Positions 8,933 through 18,150 are shown, numbered from the stretch's first letter. The stretch: DNA of 64,000 nucleotides from Trueperella abortisuis (GCF_030811095.1 NZ_JAUSQL010000001.1:496001-560000), one strand, 5' to 3'. Program-made: numbers and translations. The notes: generated from the letters alone by a model not told the origin.

Positions 8933-9254
8933 GATGTTCCCTCAGATGGTGCGGAGCGGGTGGGTGGAATGCGTGGGCAGGGTCAGGGGATGCATGACCC
9001 AGGTGTCCATCATTCACTACAAAACCTAGTGCCCCAAGGGCAAAGTGCTATGTACGGCACGCGGTGGGGGCCGGCGATGTGGCGTGATCGAGGCTCGGGT
9101 CAATGCCACTAGCCAGAAAGCCGCACGCGCCGGCTAAGCGAAGGATTGAGGCGATCGTTTCCAAGGCCAGAGGCGGCTTTGGCGGGCAAACACCCGCACC
9201 CCGCTTCCGTGACCTCGAAGGATGCTGAGGTGACGAACCTGCGGGGAGGTACAG
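8933..9254. other. Intergenic region between sugar kinase and BCCT genes
   Basis: 322 bases without a credible gene. Both flanking genes run on the minus strand, so this is the BCCT leader and promoter region plus the end of the kinase operon. Nothing stronger than a weak imperfect hairpin near 9211-9233 was seen. Confidence 0.5.
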
Positions 9255-10211
9255 CTAGAGGAGGTTCGCGACGACGTCGTTGAGCTCGGCCCGCGTGGGC
9301 GGGTTGGCTCCCGCCCGTGAGACCGTGATCCCCGCCGCGCGCGAGGCATATTCGCCCACGGACTGCAACATCTGGGTCGAGATCGAGGTGAGCCGAGCCC
9401 GGTCCTCGCCGAGTACGGAGATGCGGGCGAGGGAGTCGATGAGTGCTGCCATCATGGCGTCCCCGGCGCCAACCGTGTCTACCACCTTGACCTGCGCGGC
9501 CGGGATGTGAATCGAGATGGCGGGGGTGAAGAACTGCGAGCCGTTCGGTCCGTCGGTGATGGACACGAACTTGACCCCGCGCTCGAAGAGGTGGTTGACG
9601 AACGCCATCGAATCAGCGCTTGGGCCGAAGAGCATGTGGAGGTCGTCGGTGGAGGCCTTGACGATGTCGATGTAGGGCAACATCGCCTCCATGTCCGCCA
9701 CGATCGAGTCCGCCGAGCCGAGGATCGACAGGCGCACGTTCGGGTCGTAGGAGACGGTCGAATGCGGGCTAAGAAGTTCGATCCACCGCCGCACGGTGTC
9801 AGATCCTGGGCGCAGGTGGGCTCCGATCGATCCGATGTGGACGTGCAGCGGTGGGTGGGTGATCAGGGCGGCTCGCTTCTCCCCGGCGGCGGGCGGGTCG
9901 ACGTAAGCGGAGTGCACATCGAATCGGTAGGTGGCGTGCCTGTGTTCGTCGAGGGAGGCCATCGCGATCGACGTAGCGTCCGTGTCCACCGCCCCCGGCA
10001 TGAGGGTCACGCCGGCGCCTTCCACGTAGTCGCGGATTGTGTCGCCGTCGAAGTCGTCCCCGAAACGGGTGAGCAGTTTCACTCGGCGGCCGAGGCGCGC
10101 CAGACCCACGGCCACGTTCATCGGCGAGCCGCCGGGATGACGGGTGGTCTGGTTGGGTCCGCGCTTGACGACGTCGATGAGGGACTCGCCGATCACGAGG
10201 CAACTCATCAT
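9255..10211 (-). CDS. PfkB family carbohydrate kinase (fructokinase-like)
   Basis: A 318-residue ribokinase-fold sugar kinase. It starts CLVIGESLIDVV and has the first PfkB signature around GGSPMNVAVGLARLG and the second at VVDTVGAGDAMMAAL, where the Asp is the catalytic base. Overall it looks most like fructokinases. The start is an ATG overlapping the xseB stop by four bases (ATGA), with GAGGAGG just upstream, so it is translationally coupled to xseB. This coupling of a sugar kinase to exonuclease VII genes is odd but seems a simple operon extension. Substrate not established. Confidence 0.85.
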   Translation of the reverse strand: MMSCLVIGESLIDVVKRGPNQTTRHPGGSPMNVAVGLARLGRRVKLLTRFGDDFDGDTIRDYVEGAGVTLMPGAVDTDATSIAMASLDEHRHATYRFDVHSAYVDPPAAGEKRAALITHPPLHVHIGSIGAHLRPGSDTVRRWIELLSPHSTVSYDPNVRLSILGSADSIVADMEAMLPYIDIVKASTDDLHMLFGPSADSMAFVNHLFERGVKFVSITDGPNGSQFFTPAISIHIPAAQVKVVDTVGAGDAMMAALIDSLARISVLGEDRARLTSISTQMLQSVGEYASRAAGITVSRAGANPPTRAELNDVVANLL

Positions 10212-10504
10212 GCCTCCTCTTCCGGGGCATCCGCCCGATCGGCGGGGGCGGCGGCCGCGCCGGCCTGCCCGCTCGCGGCGGTCTGGGCGGCGCGTAGCCG
10301 CTCGCGGGCGCCGTCGAGCCATGATTCGCAACGGCGGGCGAGGGCTTCGCCAAGCTCCCACATGGTGAGGGCGTCTTCGAGGGGGATGTTGCCCTGCTCG
10401 AGGCGAGTGACGATCTCGACGAGGCGCGAGCGGGCATCTTCGTAGCTGAGTTCGGCTACCTTCTCATCGAGCTCTTGCGGGCTCAGGGCCTTGGCCATGG
10501 TCAT
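10208..10504 (-). CDS. xseB: Exodeoxyribonuclease VII small subunit
   Basis: 98 residues, with the family core LSYEDARSRLVEIVTRLEQG followed by PLEDALTMWELGEAL, predicted helical. An Ala-rich tail of ~25 residues is extra. XseB binds XseA to form the ExoVII nuclease that degrades single-stranded DNA. The ATG overlaps the xseA stop by four bases (ATGA) and the gene hands over to the sugar kinase in the same way. Confidence 0.93.
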   Translation of the reverse strand: MTMAKALSPQELDEKVAELSYEDARSRLVEIVTRLEQGNIPLEDALTMWELGEALARRCESWLDGARERLRAAQTAASGQAGAAAAPADRADAPEEEA

Positions 10505-11742
10505 CCCTTCGTGACGCGGTTGATCGTCATGTCGAGGGTGCCGTCATGGAGCGTTGCGCGCGCCTTGGCGCCTGTGGTGACGCCGTCCACGCTACCCACG
10601 AGTCCATCCTCGGTTCTAATGACAGCGTAGCCCCTCTTGAGCGTCGACAGTGGGGATAAGGTCCGCAGTCTGCCAAGCTCGGTATCGAGCGCGGAGCGGT
10701 GCGAATCGAGGATACGGCGGATGTGGGTATTCGACCATTCTCGCAGGTCGGCGAGGTCTTCGGCCCGGTTGTCGACCATCGCTTCGGGCTGGGCGAGCGC
10801 GGGCCGGGCGCGCAGTGTGGCCAGTTCGCCCATGGCCAAGTCGAGCAGGTGATCGACCGCGATCCGGCCGCGGCGCACCGTCGTCGTGAGTCCCACGCGC
10901 TCCTCGCCGACGTCGGGCACGATATTCTTCGCCGCGTCGGTGGGAGTGGAGGCCCGGAAGTCGGCCACAAAGTCGAGGACGGGGGAGTCCGGCTCATGGC
11001 CGATCGCGGAGACGATCGGGGTGGTCGCGGCGAACGCGGCACGCACGAGTCGCTCGTCAGAGAAGGGGAAGAGATCCTCGACGGAACCGCCGCCGCGGGC
11101 GAGGACGATGACGTCGACGTCGTCGATCGCGTCGAGCTCTTGGAGCGCGGGGATCATCGCCTCCACGGCTCCGGCGCCCTGGACCTGCACCTCGCGGATC
11201 TCGAATTGGGCCGCGGCCCAGCGGCGTTGGACGTTTTCGACGACGTCGTGCATCGCCTGGGTGTTGCGCCCGCAGATGAGGCCGATCTTGCGCGGAAGGA
11301 AGGGGAGGGGCTTCTTTTTTGCCGGGTCGAAGAGGCCCTCGGCGCCGAGCCTGGCCTTGAGCTGTTCGATGCGGGCGAGGAGGTCACCCACACCGACCAT
11401 GCGGATCTCGTCGGTCTGCAGCGAGAGGGAGCCGTTACCCGTCCAGAAATCAGGCTTGGCGGCGATGATGACGCGCGAGCCCTCGCTGATCGTGGGCGGA
11501 AGATTATGTGACCAGATCTTGCACGTGATCGTCATCTTCTCTTCGAGGTCGGCGAGCGTGAAGAACTGGACGCGGGCGTTGGCGCGGCGTTTGAGCGCGA
11601 TGACTTCGCCCTCCACCCACAGGCGTGACATCTTGGCGACGTATTCGCCGATCTTCGCTGACAGCAGGCGTAGCGGCCACGGGTGCTCGGGGCTGGTCAG
11701 GTGGGCCAGTGGGGGTAGGTCGTCGGGGACTTTGATGCTCAC
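10501..11742 (-). CDS. xseA: Exodeoxyribonuclease VII large subunit
   Basis: 413 residues. The N-terminal OB-fold (about residues 25-110) binds DNA; the catalytic domain contains the LARGGGSVEDLFPFSDE motif and PTDAAK. The C-terminal part is a coiled-coil helix that binds XseB subunits. It acts in DNA repair, cutting single-stranded DNA from both ends. It is first in the xseA-xseB-kinase operon and divergent from ispH with a 133-base gap. Confidence 0.94.
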   Translation of the reverse strand: MSIKVPDDLPPLAHLTSPEHPWPLRLLSAKIGEYVAKMSRLWVEGEVIALKRRANARVQFFTLADLEEKMTITCKIWSHNLPPTISEGSRVIIAAKPDFWTGNGSLSLQTDEIRMVGVGDLLARIEQLKARLGAEGLFDPAKKKPLPFLPRKIGLICGRNTQAMHDVVENVQRRWAAAQFEIREVQVQGAGAVEAMIPALQELDAIDDVDVIVLARGGGSVEDLFPFSDERLVRAAFAATTPIVSAIGHEPDSPVLDFVADFRASTPTDAAKNIVPDVGEERVGLTTTVRRGRIAVDHLLDLAMGELATLRARPALAQPEAMVDNRAEDLADLREWSNTHIRRILDSHRSALDTELGRLRTLSPLSTLKRGYAVIRTEDGLVGSVDGVTTGAKARATLHDGTLDMTINRVTKG

Positions 11743-11863
11743 GGGTTCAGCCTACCGGTTGGGCGGTCGGGCGGGCCGGGATTGTACGTGCCGGCGTCGT
11801 GCGGAGCGGGGTCTTGCGCAATGCTGGCGTGGCCGGAGATGAGCGCGCCGGCTGCAATGCCGA

Positions 11864-11869
11864 TAGGAT
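11864..11869 (+). promoter_or_regulatory. -10 element of ispH (leaderless type)
   Basis: TAGGAT, six bases, then the GTG start at 11876. Transcription starting about 7 bases after the hexamer would begin at the start codon. Confidence 0.55.
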
Positions 11870-11875
11870 TTGGGC

Positions 11876-12997
11876 GTGAATGAGATTAAGCAGCTCCCCG
11901 TCACCCTGGCCGGCGCCTCGGCCTTCCCGCAGGACATTCCCTCCGAGCCGAGCCCGGAGGGCAAGCGCATCCTCGTGGCGAGTCCGCGCGGGTACTGTGC
12001 GGGGGTTGACCGTGCGGTGGACGCAGTGGAGAAGGCGCTGGAGCTGTACGGCGCGCCGGTGTACGTGCGCAAGGAGATCGTCCACAACAAGTTTGTGGTG
12101 GAGACACTGAGTGCCCGTGGCGCGATCTTCGTGGAGGAAACCGACGAGGTGCCCGAGGGTGCGCGTGTGGTCTTCTCCGCACACGGCGTCTCGCCCGAGG
12201 TCCACAGGCAGGCCGAGCGTCGCCAGCTGCAGACCATCGACGCGACCTGCCCGCTTGTGACCAAGGTTCACAAGCAGGCCATCCGCTTTGCCGACGACGA
12301 CTACGATATCCTCCTCATCGGTCACACCGGACATGAGGAGGTGGAGGGCACGTACGGCGAGGCACCCTCCCACATCCACATCGTCAACGGGATCGAGGAC
12401 GTGGCGGGGGTGGAGGTGCGCGACCCGGATAGGGTGGCGTGGATTTCGCAGACCACCCTTTCGGTGGATGAGACCATGGAGATCGTGCGCGCCCTGCGTG
12501 AACGCTTCCCCAACCTCATCGACCCGCCGAGCGACAACATCTGCTACGCCACCCAGAATCGCCAGGTGGCGGTCAAGAAGATGGCACCCGAATCAGACGT
12601 GGTCATCACCGTTGGCTCGGCAAATTCCTCGAACTCGGTGCGCCTCATGGAGGTGGCGCTGGAGGCGGGAGCCGGCGCCTCCTACCGCGTGGACAAAGCC
12701 GACGAGCTTAGACCCGAGTGGTTCGAGGGAGCCATGACCGTGGGCGTGACCTCGGGGGCGTCCGTTCCGGAGATCCTCGTGCGAGACGTGGTCGAGGCGC
12801 TCAAGGCCCGCGGCTACACGGAGGTTGTTCCTGTGACCACCGTCCAGGAGGATGTGCAGTTCTCCCTGCCGAAGAACCTGCGCGCCGATCTGAAGGCCGT
12901 GGGCGTGGAACCCGACCGCCCGCATCGCGCACGTAGCGTGGGCGAGCGCGGCCGGGTATCGAACGCGCGCGGGACCGGCAACATCGCGGGCGCCTAG
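11876..12997 (+). CDS. ispH: 4-Hydroxy-3-methylbut-2-enyl diphosphate reductase
   Basis: The last enzyme of the MEP isoprenoid pathway, a [4Fe-4S] protein yielding IPP and DMAPP. Cluster cysteines lie in [19 protein letters not shown] and [11 protein letters not shown]. The substrate-binding His residues in [19 protein letters not shown] and SAHGVSPEV are present, as are GSANSSNS and TSGASVPE. The 373 residues include an N-terminal extension of ~30 and a divergent Arg-rich tail of ~50. The GTG at 11876 is chosen because it sits six bases after a -10 hexamer; a TTG two codons earlier is possible. It could supply substrate to the prenyl synthase upstream. Confidence 0.94.
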   Translation: MNEIKQLPVTLAGASAFPQDIPSEPSPEGKRILVASPRGYCAGVDRAVDAVEKALELYGAPVYVRKEIVHNKFVVETLSARGAIFVEETDEVPEGARVVFSAHGVSPEVHRQAERRQLQTIDATCPLVTKVHKQAIRFADDDYDILLIGHTGHEEVEGTYGEAPSHIHIVNGIEDVAGVEVRDPDRVAWISQTTLSVDETMEIVRALRERFPNLIDPPSDNICYATQNRQVAVKKMAPESDVVITVGSANSSNSVRLMEVALEAGAGASYRVDKADELRPEWFEGAMTVGVTSGASVPEILVRDVVEALKARGYTEVVPVTTVQEDVQFSLPKNLRADLKAVGVEPDRPHRARSVGERGRVSNARGTGNIAGA

Positions 12998-13024
12998 GCG
13001 ACGCGGATCGAAAGTGAGTATTGA

Positions 13025-14095
13025 TTGAGTGAAATTGTGAGCGTGGGGTGGAGCCCCGCCTGGCGCGCCCACGTGGCCGTGGAATCCGCGATGAGCGGCA
13101 TGCCGCTGTCGCTGGCGCGCGTGGTCAACGTGCACAAGAGCCACGTCGACGTCGTTTCCGTGACCGACGACGGCGAGCCGCGCGCCGACCTGCGCCTCAA
13201 GGTCGATGGTGCGTTGATGTCCGCCTACGGAGAGGACTATCCGCCGGCTGTGGGGGATTGGCTCATGCTCGACGACGAGCGCGTCCACGCCCTCGTGCCA
13301 CGCCGTACCCTCATCACACGCCCGTCTGCCGGGCGGGACTCAAAAGAACAGCTGATTGCGGCGAACGTGGACATCGCACTGGTCATTGAGCCGTTTGTTC
13401 CCACCTTCTCGCTTGGGCGCGTGGAGCGACTGGCTGCGCTCGCGGAGAGCGCGGGAGTAGAGCCATGGATAGTGTGTACCAAGACCGACCTGGTGGACGA
13501 CGAGGAAATCTCACGGTTCCGCGGCCCGCTCGAGGCGAAGTTCCCCCACGTCCGGTTCGTCTCCGCGCTGGACGAGGAGACGGTCGCAGACCTGGCGGCC
13601 GAGATCCCTCAAGGCGCAACGATGTGCGTGCTGGGGCGCTCCGGTGCCGGAAAGACGACTCTGATCAACCTCTTGACGGGTGCATCGAGCGCGGTGGGTG
13701 CGGTGCGTGAGGTGGACGCCAAGGGCAGGCACACCACAACTCACCGGCAGGTTTTTGCCACGGATCAATTCATCATTATTGACAATCCCGGCGTGCGAGC
13801 GGTGGGTGCGGTCGGTGATGTCGGCGCAGTGGAGTCCGTCTTCCCAGGGATCTCCCAACTGCGTTGCCGTTTTGCCAACTGTACCCACACCGGCGAACCC
13901 GGGTGTGCGGTCAGGCAGGCGATGGAAGACGGAACGCTCGATCCCAACGAGGTGGAGCGCTTCATCCGCATGAAGGCCGAGGCAGTTCGCAACATTGCCC
14001 GTAAGAATGCCCGCGTCGCCCGCCAGGAAGATCGCCAAAAGACCCGAGAGAACCAGTCGGGGCGCAGGGCGATGATGCGCAATAAGGGCCGCTGA
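13025..14095 (+). CDS. rsgA: Ribosome small subunit-dependent GTPase A
   Basis: A circularly permuted GTPase that matures the 30S subunit. An N-terminal OB domain (about residues 20-100) is followed by permuted G motifs: CTKTDLV (G4), then the GRSGAGKTTLINLLTG P-loop, then IDNPGVR (G3, where most homologues have DTPG). A zinc finger, CRFANCTHTGEPGC, follows, with a basic helical tail. The start is uncertain: a TTG at 13025 gives 356 residues, and a GTG at 13037 is an alternative; neither has a good ribosome binding site. It lies 27 bases after ispH. Confidence 0.9.
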   Translation: MSEIVSVGWSPAWRAHVAVESAMSGMPLSLARVVNVHKSHVDVVSVTDDGEPRADLRLKVDGALMSAYGEDYPPAVGDWLMLDDERVHALVPRRTLITRPSAGRDSKEQLIAANVDIALVIEPFVPTFSLGRVERLAALAESAGVEPWIVCTKTDLVDDEEISRFRGPLEAKFPHVRFVSALDEETVADLAAEIPQGATMCVLGRSGAGKTTLINLLTGASSAVGAVREVDAKGRHTTTHRQVFATDQFIIIDNPGVRAVGAVGDVGAVESVFPGISQLRCRFANCTHTGEPGCAVRQAMEDGTLDPNEVERFIRMKAEAVRNIARKNARVARQEDRQKTRENQSGRRAMMRNKGR

Positions 14096-14173
14096 ACCAA
14101 CACCAGGGCGGCGTCATATCCGCCATCTTGCCCAAATAATGGTGCTTGTTGCATCGCGTTATTTCTGGTCTTG

Positions 14174-15403
14174 CTATTGCGGCTCTGGCATCGACTCCTC
14201 CCTGGCGGACAGCTCGGGGGAGCGAAAGGCCCTCACCTGGGAGCTGTCCTCGCTCACGGGTGGCGGCGCGTCCAGCTTGTGTGGCGCGCTTAGCTGGAGA
14301 GAGGACAGCGAGCGCGCCGAGACGAGAAGCCGTGATTCGATGGAGCTCACGGCGGCGTTGTAGTGGTTGACCGATTGGCCGAGGCTCTTGCCCAGTCGCT
14401 CGAGATGGCCGACCACCACGGAGATGCGTTCGACCAGGGTGCGCCCTAGCTCGACGATGTCCCGAGCCTCGGCCGATGCCGCCGCGGACGTCCACACCGA
14501 CGCCACCGTGCGCAGGATCGCCAAGAGTGAGGAAGGTGATGCCAGCACAACCCCTTTGCCGAGGGCGTATTCGAGCAGGGTTGGATCAGCTTGGGTGGCC
14601 TGCGCGAGCAGTGCCTCCGAGGGGAGGAACAGGACTGTGACCTGAGGCGAGTCCGGAAAGTCACCCGGATAGTTGCGCTTGACGAGCTCGTCAACGTGGG
14701 CGCGAAGGGCCTTGGCGTGCTTGTCTAACAGATCCGTGCGCTCCTTGAGCGCACCGGGATCGTCGGCGGGGACCTCCATGGCGAGCAGGTAGGAGTTCAT
14801 GGGGGCTTTCGCGTCAATGGCGAGGTGCCCGTCACCGGGCAGGTGAATGATCGCATCCGGCCGGAGCGTAGAATCCTTGCCCTTCCCGCCGGCGAAGCGC
14901 TTTGAGGCGACCTGGATGTCGACATCCACGTGTTCGAGCATTCCCGCCGCCTCGACGATTCGACGAAGCTGGACTTCGCCCCATTGGCCGCGCGCCGTGG
15001 TGGAGCGCAGGGCCGCGTTGAGGGAGGCCGTAGCCGTGGATAGCTCAGCGCCGATCTGTGCCTCACGGCGCATGTGCGTGACCATTTCCGAGTGCTGTGA
15101 GGCCGCGGTCGTCTCTAGGCTACGCACGTGAGCACTGACCCGCTCGAGCTGCTGGGTAATGGGGGAGAGCGCCTGGAGAATGTTGGCGTCGGCGCGTGAA
15201 CGCTCGATCAGCCCCTCATTCTCCTCGAGGAGACGTTCGGCGCGGGCATCGGCCTGCGCCGCCCGTGCCCGGAGGGCAGCCGCCTCCTCGGCGCGGGCAG
15301 TGGCCGACGCGCCTGCCCGTGAGGACGCCGCAAGCCACCCGAGTGCCGCGCCCAGCGCCGCCGCGAGTGCCACGAATACGATAAAGATAGGTGTCGAGAT
15401 CAT
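14174..15403 (-). CDS. rmuC: DNA recombination protein RmuC homologue
   Basis: 409 residues: an N-terminal membrane anchor (about residues 5-25), a long Ala/Glu/Arg-rich coiled coil (about 28-135), then the RmuC nuclease-like core with RGQWGEVQLRRIVEAAGM, DAIIHLPG, AIDAKAP and LFLPSEA. The Asp and Lys in the last stretches fit a PD-(D/E)XK-like site. RmuC limits inverted-repeat recombination and is thought to be a membrane-tethered nuclease. The ~50-residue C-terminal tail is Ser/Pro-rich and not conserved. It is divergent from ychF. Confidence 0.88.
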   Translation of the reverse strand: MISTPIFIVFVALAAALGAALGWLAASSRAGASATARAEEAAALRARAAQADARAERLLEENEGLIERSRADANILQALSPITQQLERVSAHVRSLETTAASQHSEMVTHMRREAQIGAELSTATASLNAALRSTTARGQWGEVQLRRIVEAAGMLEHVDVDIQVASKRFAGGKGKDSTLRPDAIIHLPGDGHLAIDAKAPMNSYLLAMEVPADDPGALKERTDLLDKHAKALRAHVDELVKRNYPGDFPDSPQVTVLFLPSEALLAQATQADPTLLEYALGKGVVLASPSSLLAILRTVASVWTSAAASAEARDIVELGRTLVERISVVVGHLERLGKSLGQSVNHYNAAVSSIESRLLVSARSLSSLQLSAPHKLDAPPPVSEDSSQVRAFRSPELSAREESMPEPQ

Positions 15404-15468
15404 GAATCCACACTATCGCCGCCCTCCGACAAAAATTTCGTCGCCCGCTCTGACCTCGGCGCTGGCCG

Positions 15469-15544
15469 GACCGGCCGCCGTCGTGACCGGCCGCCGTCGT
15501 GCGGTAGCTGCGGGCCGCCCGCCGTCGTGACCGGCCGCCGTCGT
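15469..15544. repeat. 16-base tandem repeats ahead of ychF
   Basis: GACCGGCCGCCGTCGT occurs at 15469-15484, 15485-15500 and 15529-15544, with a degenerate copy between the second and third. The array is about 40 bases upstream of the ychF -10 hexamer. Confidence 0.8.
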
Positions 15545-15583
15545 GCGAAAGCCCGCCGCTTTGGGAAAGAAACGTGCGGCAAC

Positions 15584-15589
15584 TAGACT
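15584..15589 (+). promoter_or_regulatory. -10 element of ychF (leaderless type)
   Basis: TAGACT, six bases (GGGGGC), then the GTG start at 15596. No ribosome binding site is present apart from that G run. Confidence 0.55.
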
Positions 15590-15595
15590 GGGGGC

Positions 15596-16693
15596 GTGAG
15601 CTTAACAATTGGTATTGCCGGACTACCCAACGTCGGTAAGTCGACTCTCTTCAACGCCCTGACCCGCGCCAACGTGCTGGCCGCGAACTACCCGTTTGCG
15701 ACGATCGAGCCGAACGTCGGCGTCGTGCCCCTGCCTGATCCTCGCCTGGAGAAGCTGGCCGAGATCTTCGGTTCGCAGAAGATTCTGCCGGCCACGGTGT
15801 CGTTTGTGGATATCGCGGGGATCGTGCGCGGCGCGTCCGAGGGTGAGGGCCTCGGCAACCAATTCCTCGCCAACATCCGCGAAGCCGACGCGATCTGCCA
15901 GGTCACGCGCGCATTTGTCGACCCGGACGTCACGCACGTGGACGGCAAGGTGGACCCGAAGTCCGACATCGACACGATCACCACCGAGCTCGTCCTCGCC
16001 GACATTCAGACCCTCGAGAAGCAACTCCCGCGCCTTCAAAAGGAGCTGACCGGTAAGAAGATCACCCCCGAGCATCTGCAAACCGCCAAGGACGCGCTCG
16101 AGATCCTCTACGACGGCAAGACCCTCTCCTCCGCCGGCACCCACCTCGACCAGGACATCCTCAAGTCCTTCCAGCTCATGACTACCAAGCCCTTCATCTA
16201 CGTCTTCAACACGGACGACGACGGGCTGGCCAACTCCGCCATGCAGGAAGAACTTCGCGCGCTGGTCGCACCCGCCGAGGCGATCTTCCTCGACGCCAAG
16301 TTCGAGGCCGAGCTCATCGAGCTCGAGCCGGACGAGGCCCGTGAACTGCTCGAGTCCACCGGCCAGGACGAGTCCGGCCTGGATAAGCTGGCCCGCGTCG
16401 GCTTCGACACGCTCGGCCTGCAGACCTACCTCACGGCCGGCCCGAAGGAGGCGCGCGCCTGGACCATCCACAAGGGCTGGACCGCGCCGCAGGCCGCCGG
16501 AGTTATCCACACCGACTTCGAGCGTGGCTTCATCAAGGCGCAGGTGGTCTCCTACGACGAGCTGGTCGAGTACGGCTCGATGGCCGAGGCCAAGGCGCAC
16601 GGTCGCGTGCGCATGGAGGGCAAAGACTACGTGATGGCGGACGGCGACGTCGTTGAATTCCGCACGGGGCTTACGTCTGGCGGCAAGAAATGA
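15596..16693 (+). CDS. ychF: Redox-regulated ATPase / Obg-like P-loop protein YchF
   Basis: 365 residues, the normal length. The P-loop is [15 protein letters not shown]; the Obg-family G2 region [13 protein letters not shown] follows, then the G3-like [20 protein letters not shown]. The G4 position reads YVFNTDDDG, that is N-T-D rather than NKxD, as expected for the ATP-preferring YchF subfamily. A C-terminal TGS domain contains [19 protein letters not shown]. YchF binds ribosomes and affects stress responses. GTG start six bases after a -10 hexamer. Confidence 0.95.
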   Translation: MSLTIGIAGLPNVGKSTLFNALTRANVLAANYPFATIEPNVGVVPLPDPRLEKLAEIFGSQKILPATVSFVDIAGIVRGASEGEGLGNQFLANIREADAICQVTRAFVDPDVTHVDGKVDPKSDIDTITTELVLADIQTLEKQLPRLQKELTGKKITPEHLQTAKDALEILYDGKTLSSAGTHLDQDILKSFQLMTTKPFIYVFNTDDDGLANSAMQEELRALVAPAEAIFLDAKFEAELIELEPDEARELLESTGQDESGLDKLARVGFDTLGLQTYLTAGPKEARAWTIHKGWTAPQAAGVIHTDFERGFIKAQVVSYDELVEYGSMAEAKAHGRVRMEGKDYVMADGDVVEFRTGLTSGGKK

Positions 16694-16753
16694 GGCGAAC
16701 TGGGCGATGATCAAATCCTCTTGGATAAGCTAGCGACTATTGAAACGCATCCA

Positions 16754-16783
16754 CGTAAGGCGATAGTATTAGATTGTCTTACG
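16754..16783 (+). promoter_or_regulatory. Candidate operator of the RelB/YafQ module
   Basis: An imperfect palindrome with outer arms CGTAAG (16754-16759) and CTTACG (16778-16783), partly continued inward around a TATT centre. It ends 16 bases before the antitoxin start, the usual place for an antitoxin-bound operator. Confidence 0.55.
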
Positions 16784-16799
16784 AAATGAGGTGATGTCT

Positions 16800-17072
16800 A
16801 TGACGATGGCTTCGGTGACTGTTCGCGTGGATGCAGATACAAAACTGGCGGCTACTAGGATTGCTGAGGATTTTGGTTTTGATCTCTCGTCGGTGACGCG
16901 CGCTTTCTATCGGCAGATGGTTCGCGAGCAGCGCATTCCTTTACGCCTTTCCTATCCCGAGCCCAACGAGGAATCGCTCGCCTCTATACGTGAAGCCGAT
17001 GAGATTATCGCCCGTGGTGGCACGGGTCGCTTCTCAAATGCTGATGAGGTATTTTCCGATTTGGGGATTTGA
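16800..17072 (+). CDS. RelB/DinJ family antitoxin
   Basis: About 90 residues. The N-terminus, ASVTVRVDADTKLAATRIAED followed by FGFDLSSVTRAF, is a ribbon-helix-helix DNA-binding domain of the RelB/DinJ type. The C-terminal half is acidic and likely wraps the toxin. Several in-frame starts exist (16791 GTG, 16794, 16800 and 16806 ATG); 16800 has GAGGTG at a good distance. Base composition is noticeably less GC-rich than ychF, suggesting acquisition. It would neutralise the YafQ-like toxin 7 bases downstream and repress the pair. Confidence 0.85.
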   Translation: MTMASVTVRVDADTKLAATRIAEDFGFDLSSVTRAFYRQMVREQRIPLRLSYPEPNEESLASIREADEIIARGGTGRFSNADEVFSDLGI

Positions 17073-17078
17073 TGCGGT

Positions 17079-17372
17079 ATGGCGCTCACCCCTGACTACA
17101 CGAAATCCTTCCAGAAAGATGTGAAGCTCCTTAAACGCCGCCATACTGATATGCAACCGTTGCGTCAAGTAATCGAACTGGTGTTGGAGAATTCGCGTGA
17201 ATCGATCGAGGGGCTAAAGCGCAGACACAATATGCATGTGCTCAAAGGCAAATGGCGAGGTGCAAATGAATGCCACGTGGCTAATGCGGGAGACTGGTTG
17301 CTCATTTGGAAAACCGGGAATGGCCTAGCGGTATTTCAGCGCACCGGCACCCACGACCAGATTTTCAGATAG
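17079..17372 (+). CDS. YafQ family mRNA interferase toxin
   Basis: A 97-residue RelE-superfamily toxin. The C-terminal half holds the YafQ hallmarks in order: MHVLKGKWRGANECHV, GDWLLIWK and FQRTGTHDQIF. His in the first segment, His of ECH, Asp of GDW and His of GTH correspond to the catalytic set of E. coli YafQ, so it should be active: ribosome-dependent mRNA cleavage. It follows its antitoxin by 6 bases. Confidence 0.9.
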   Translation: MALTPDYTKSFQKDVKLLKRRHTDMQPLRQVIELVLENSRESIEGLKRRHNMHVLKGKWRGANECHVANAGDWLLIWKTGNGLAVFQRTGTHDQIFR

Positions 17373-17455
17373 CCAACATCGCGGCGACGTCTTGCCGTCA
17401 CCATGGTGCCGAGGAAGGTTGCCGGGATGGAGACGAGGATCAGGTCGATAAAGGT

Positions 17456-17938
17456 TCACCCCGTGTTTCCGTCCTCGAGTTGGGTGGACAGGAATACGAC
17501 GGCGGCAGCGATCTCCTCGTGGGCGCCGTCGGCAAGCGGCATGAGGGGCGAGCGGACCGACGCGGTCTCGAGGGCGTCTCGGGCAACGAGGGCTTCCTTG
17601 AGCGCGACCGTTCCCTCCATGTGCGAGCCGCGGTGGTAGACCGTCTTCGTGACGGGCAGGAGCTGGTCGTGAACCGCGCGGGCGGCGTCGTAATCGTGGG
17701 CCTGGCCGGCCTTGAGGAGCTTGATGAGAAGCTCCGGGGCGATGTTGCCGTAACCGACCAGGAGGCCGTCGACGTCGAAGATGGTGTGGAGCAGGTACTC
17801 GTCGTGGCAGCTCATGATCGTCAGATCCGGGAAGGCCTCGCGCAGCACCGGGATCTCGGTGTCCCGACGCTTCATGTTGCGCACGCCGTTCTTCGTGTAA
17901 TGCACACCCGGCAGGGCGGCGATCTCGAGCTGGATGTC
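17456..17938 (-). pseudogene. DapA/NanA-family aldolase, C-terminal remnant
   Basis: The frame encodes about 160 residues resembling the C-terminal half of dihydrodipicolinate synthase/N-acetylneuraminate lyase family aldolases: a GVHYTKNGVRNM strand-helix where the Schiff-base Lys strand is expected, then DEYLLHTIFDVDGLLVGYGN and a helical tail. The N-terminal half with the GTTGE-type motif is absent; a TGA stop (17939-17941) lies directly upstream in frame. AAGGA-GTG at the junction, in another frame, looks like a leftover translation start, suggesting an internal out-of-frame deletion. It is inside the toxin-antitoxin patch and is probably non-functional. Confidence 0.75.
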
Positions 17939-18107
17939 TCACTTCCTTGTGGTTGGTGGAACGTTATCGGAAACGATCCTGGGAACGATCGCAGCTCTAC
18001 GGGGGTGCGGTTGTTGACGCAATGGGTCGAAGGCCCTGACTTTGCGGCGGGTGGGCTGGCTTTGTCGTTCCGGCGCCGGTCTGGCGAGCGGTCTCGACTC
18101 CTGTGTA

Positions 18108-18138
18108 TAACGGCTGGCGTTATTAACGCAAGGCGTTA
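18108..18138 (+). promoter_or_regulatory. Tandem palindromic operators of the HigBA module
   Basis: Two 15-base palindromes with identical arms and one base between them: TAACG-GCTGG-CGTTA (18108-18122) and TAACG-CAAGG-CGTTA (18124-18138). Centres are 16 bases apart. The second abuts the -10 hexamer at 18139, so bound antitoxin would block RNA polymerase. Confidence 0.75.
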
Positions 18139-18144
18139 TATACT
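18139..18144 (+). promoter_or_regulatory. -10 element of higBA (leaderless type)
   Basis: TATACT, then six bases, then the GTG start of the toxin at 18151. Confidence 0.6.
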
Positions 18145-18150
18145 TGATTT

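Noticed and set aside
14139..14363. Small plus-strand ORFs at the 3' end of rmuC
   Set aside because: Antisense to the rmuC tail, no ribosome binding site, no conserved features.
15469..15544. Short repeats considered as a CRISPR array
   Set aside because: Units are adjacent with no regular spacers and no cas genes are in the window.
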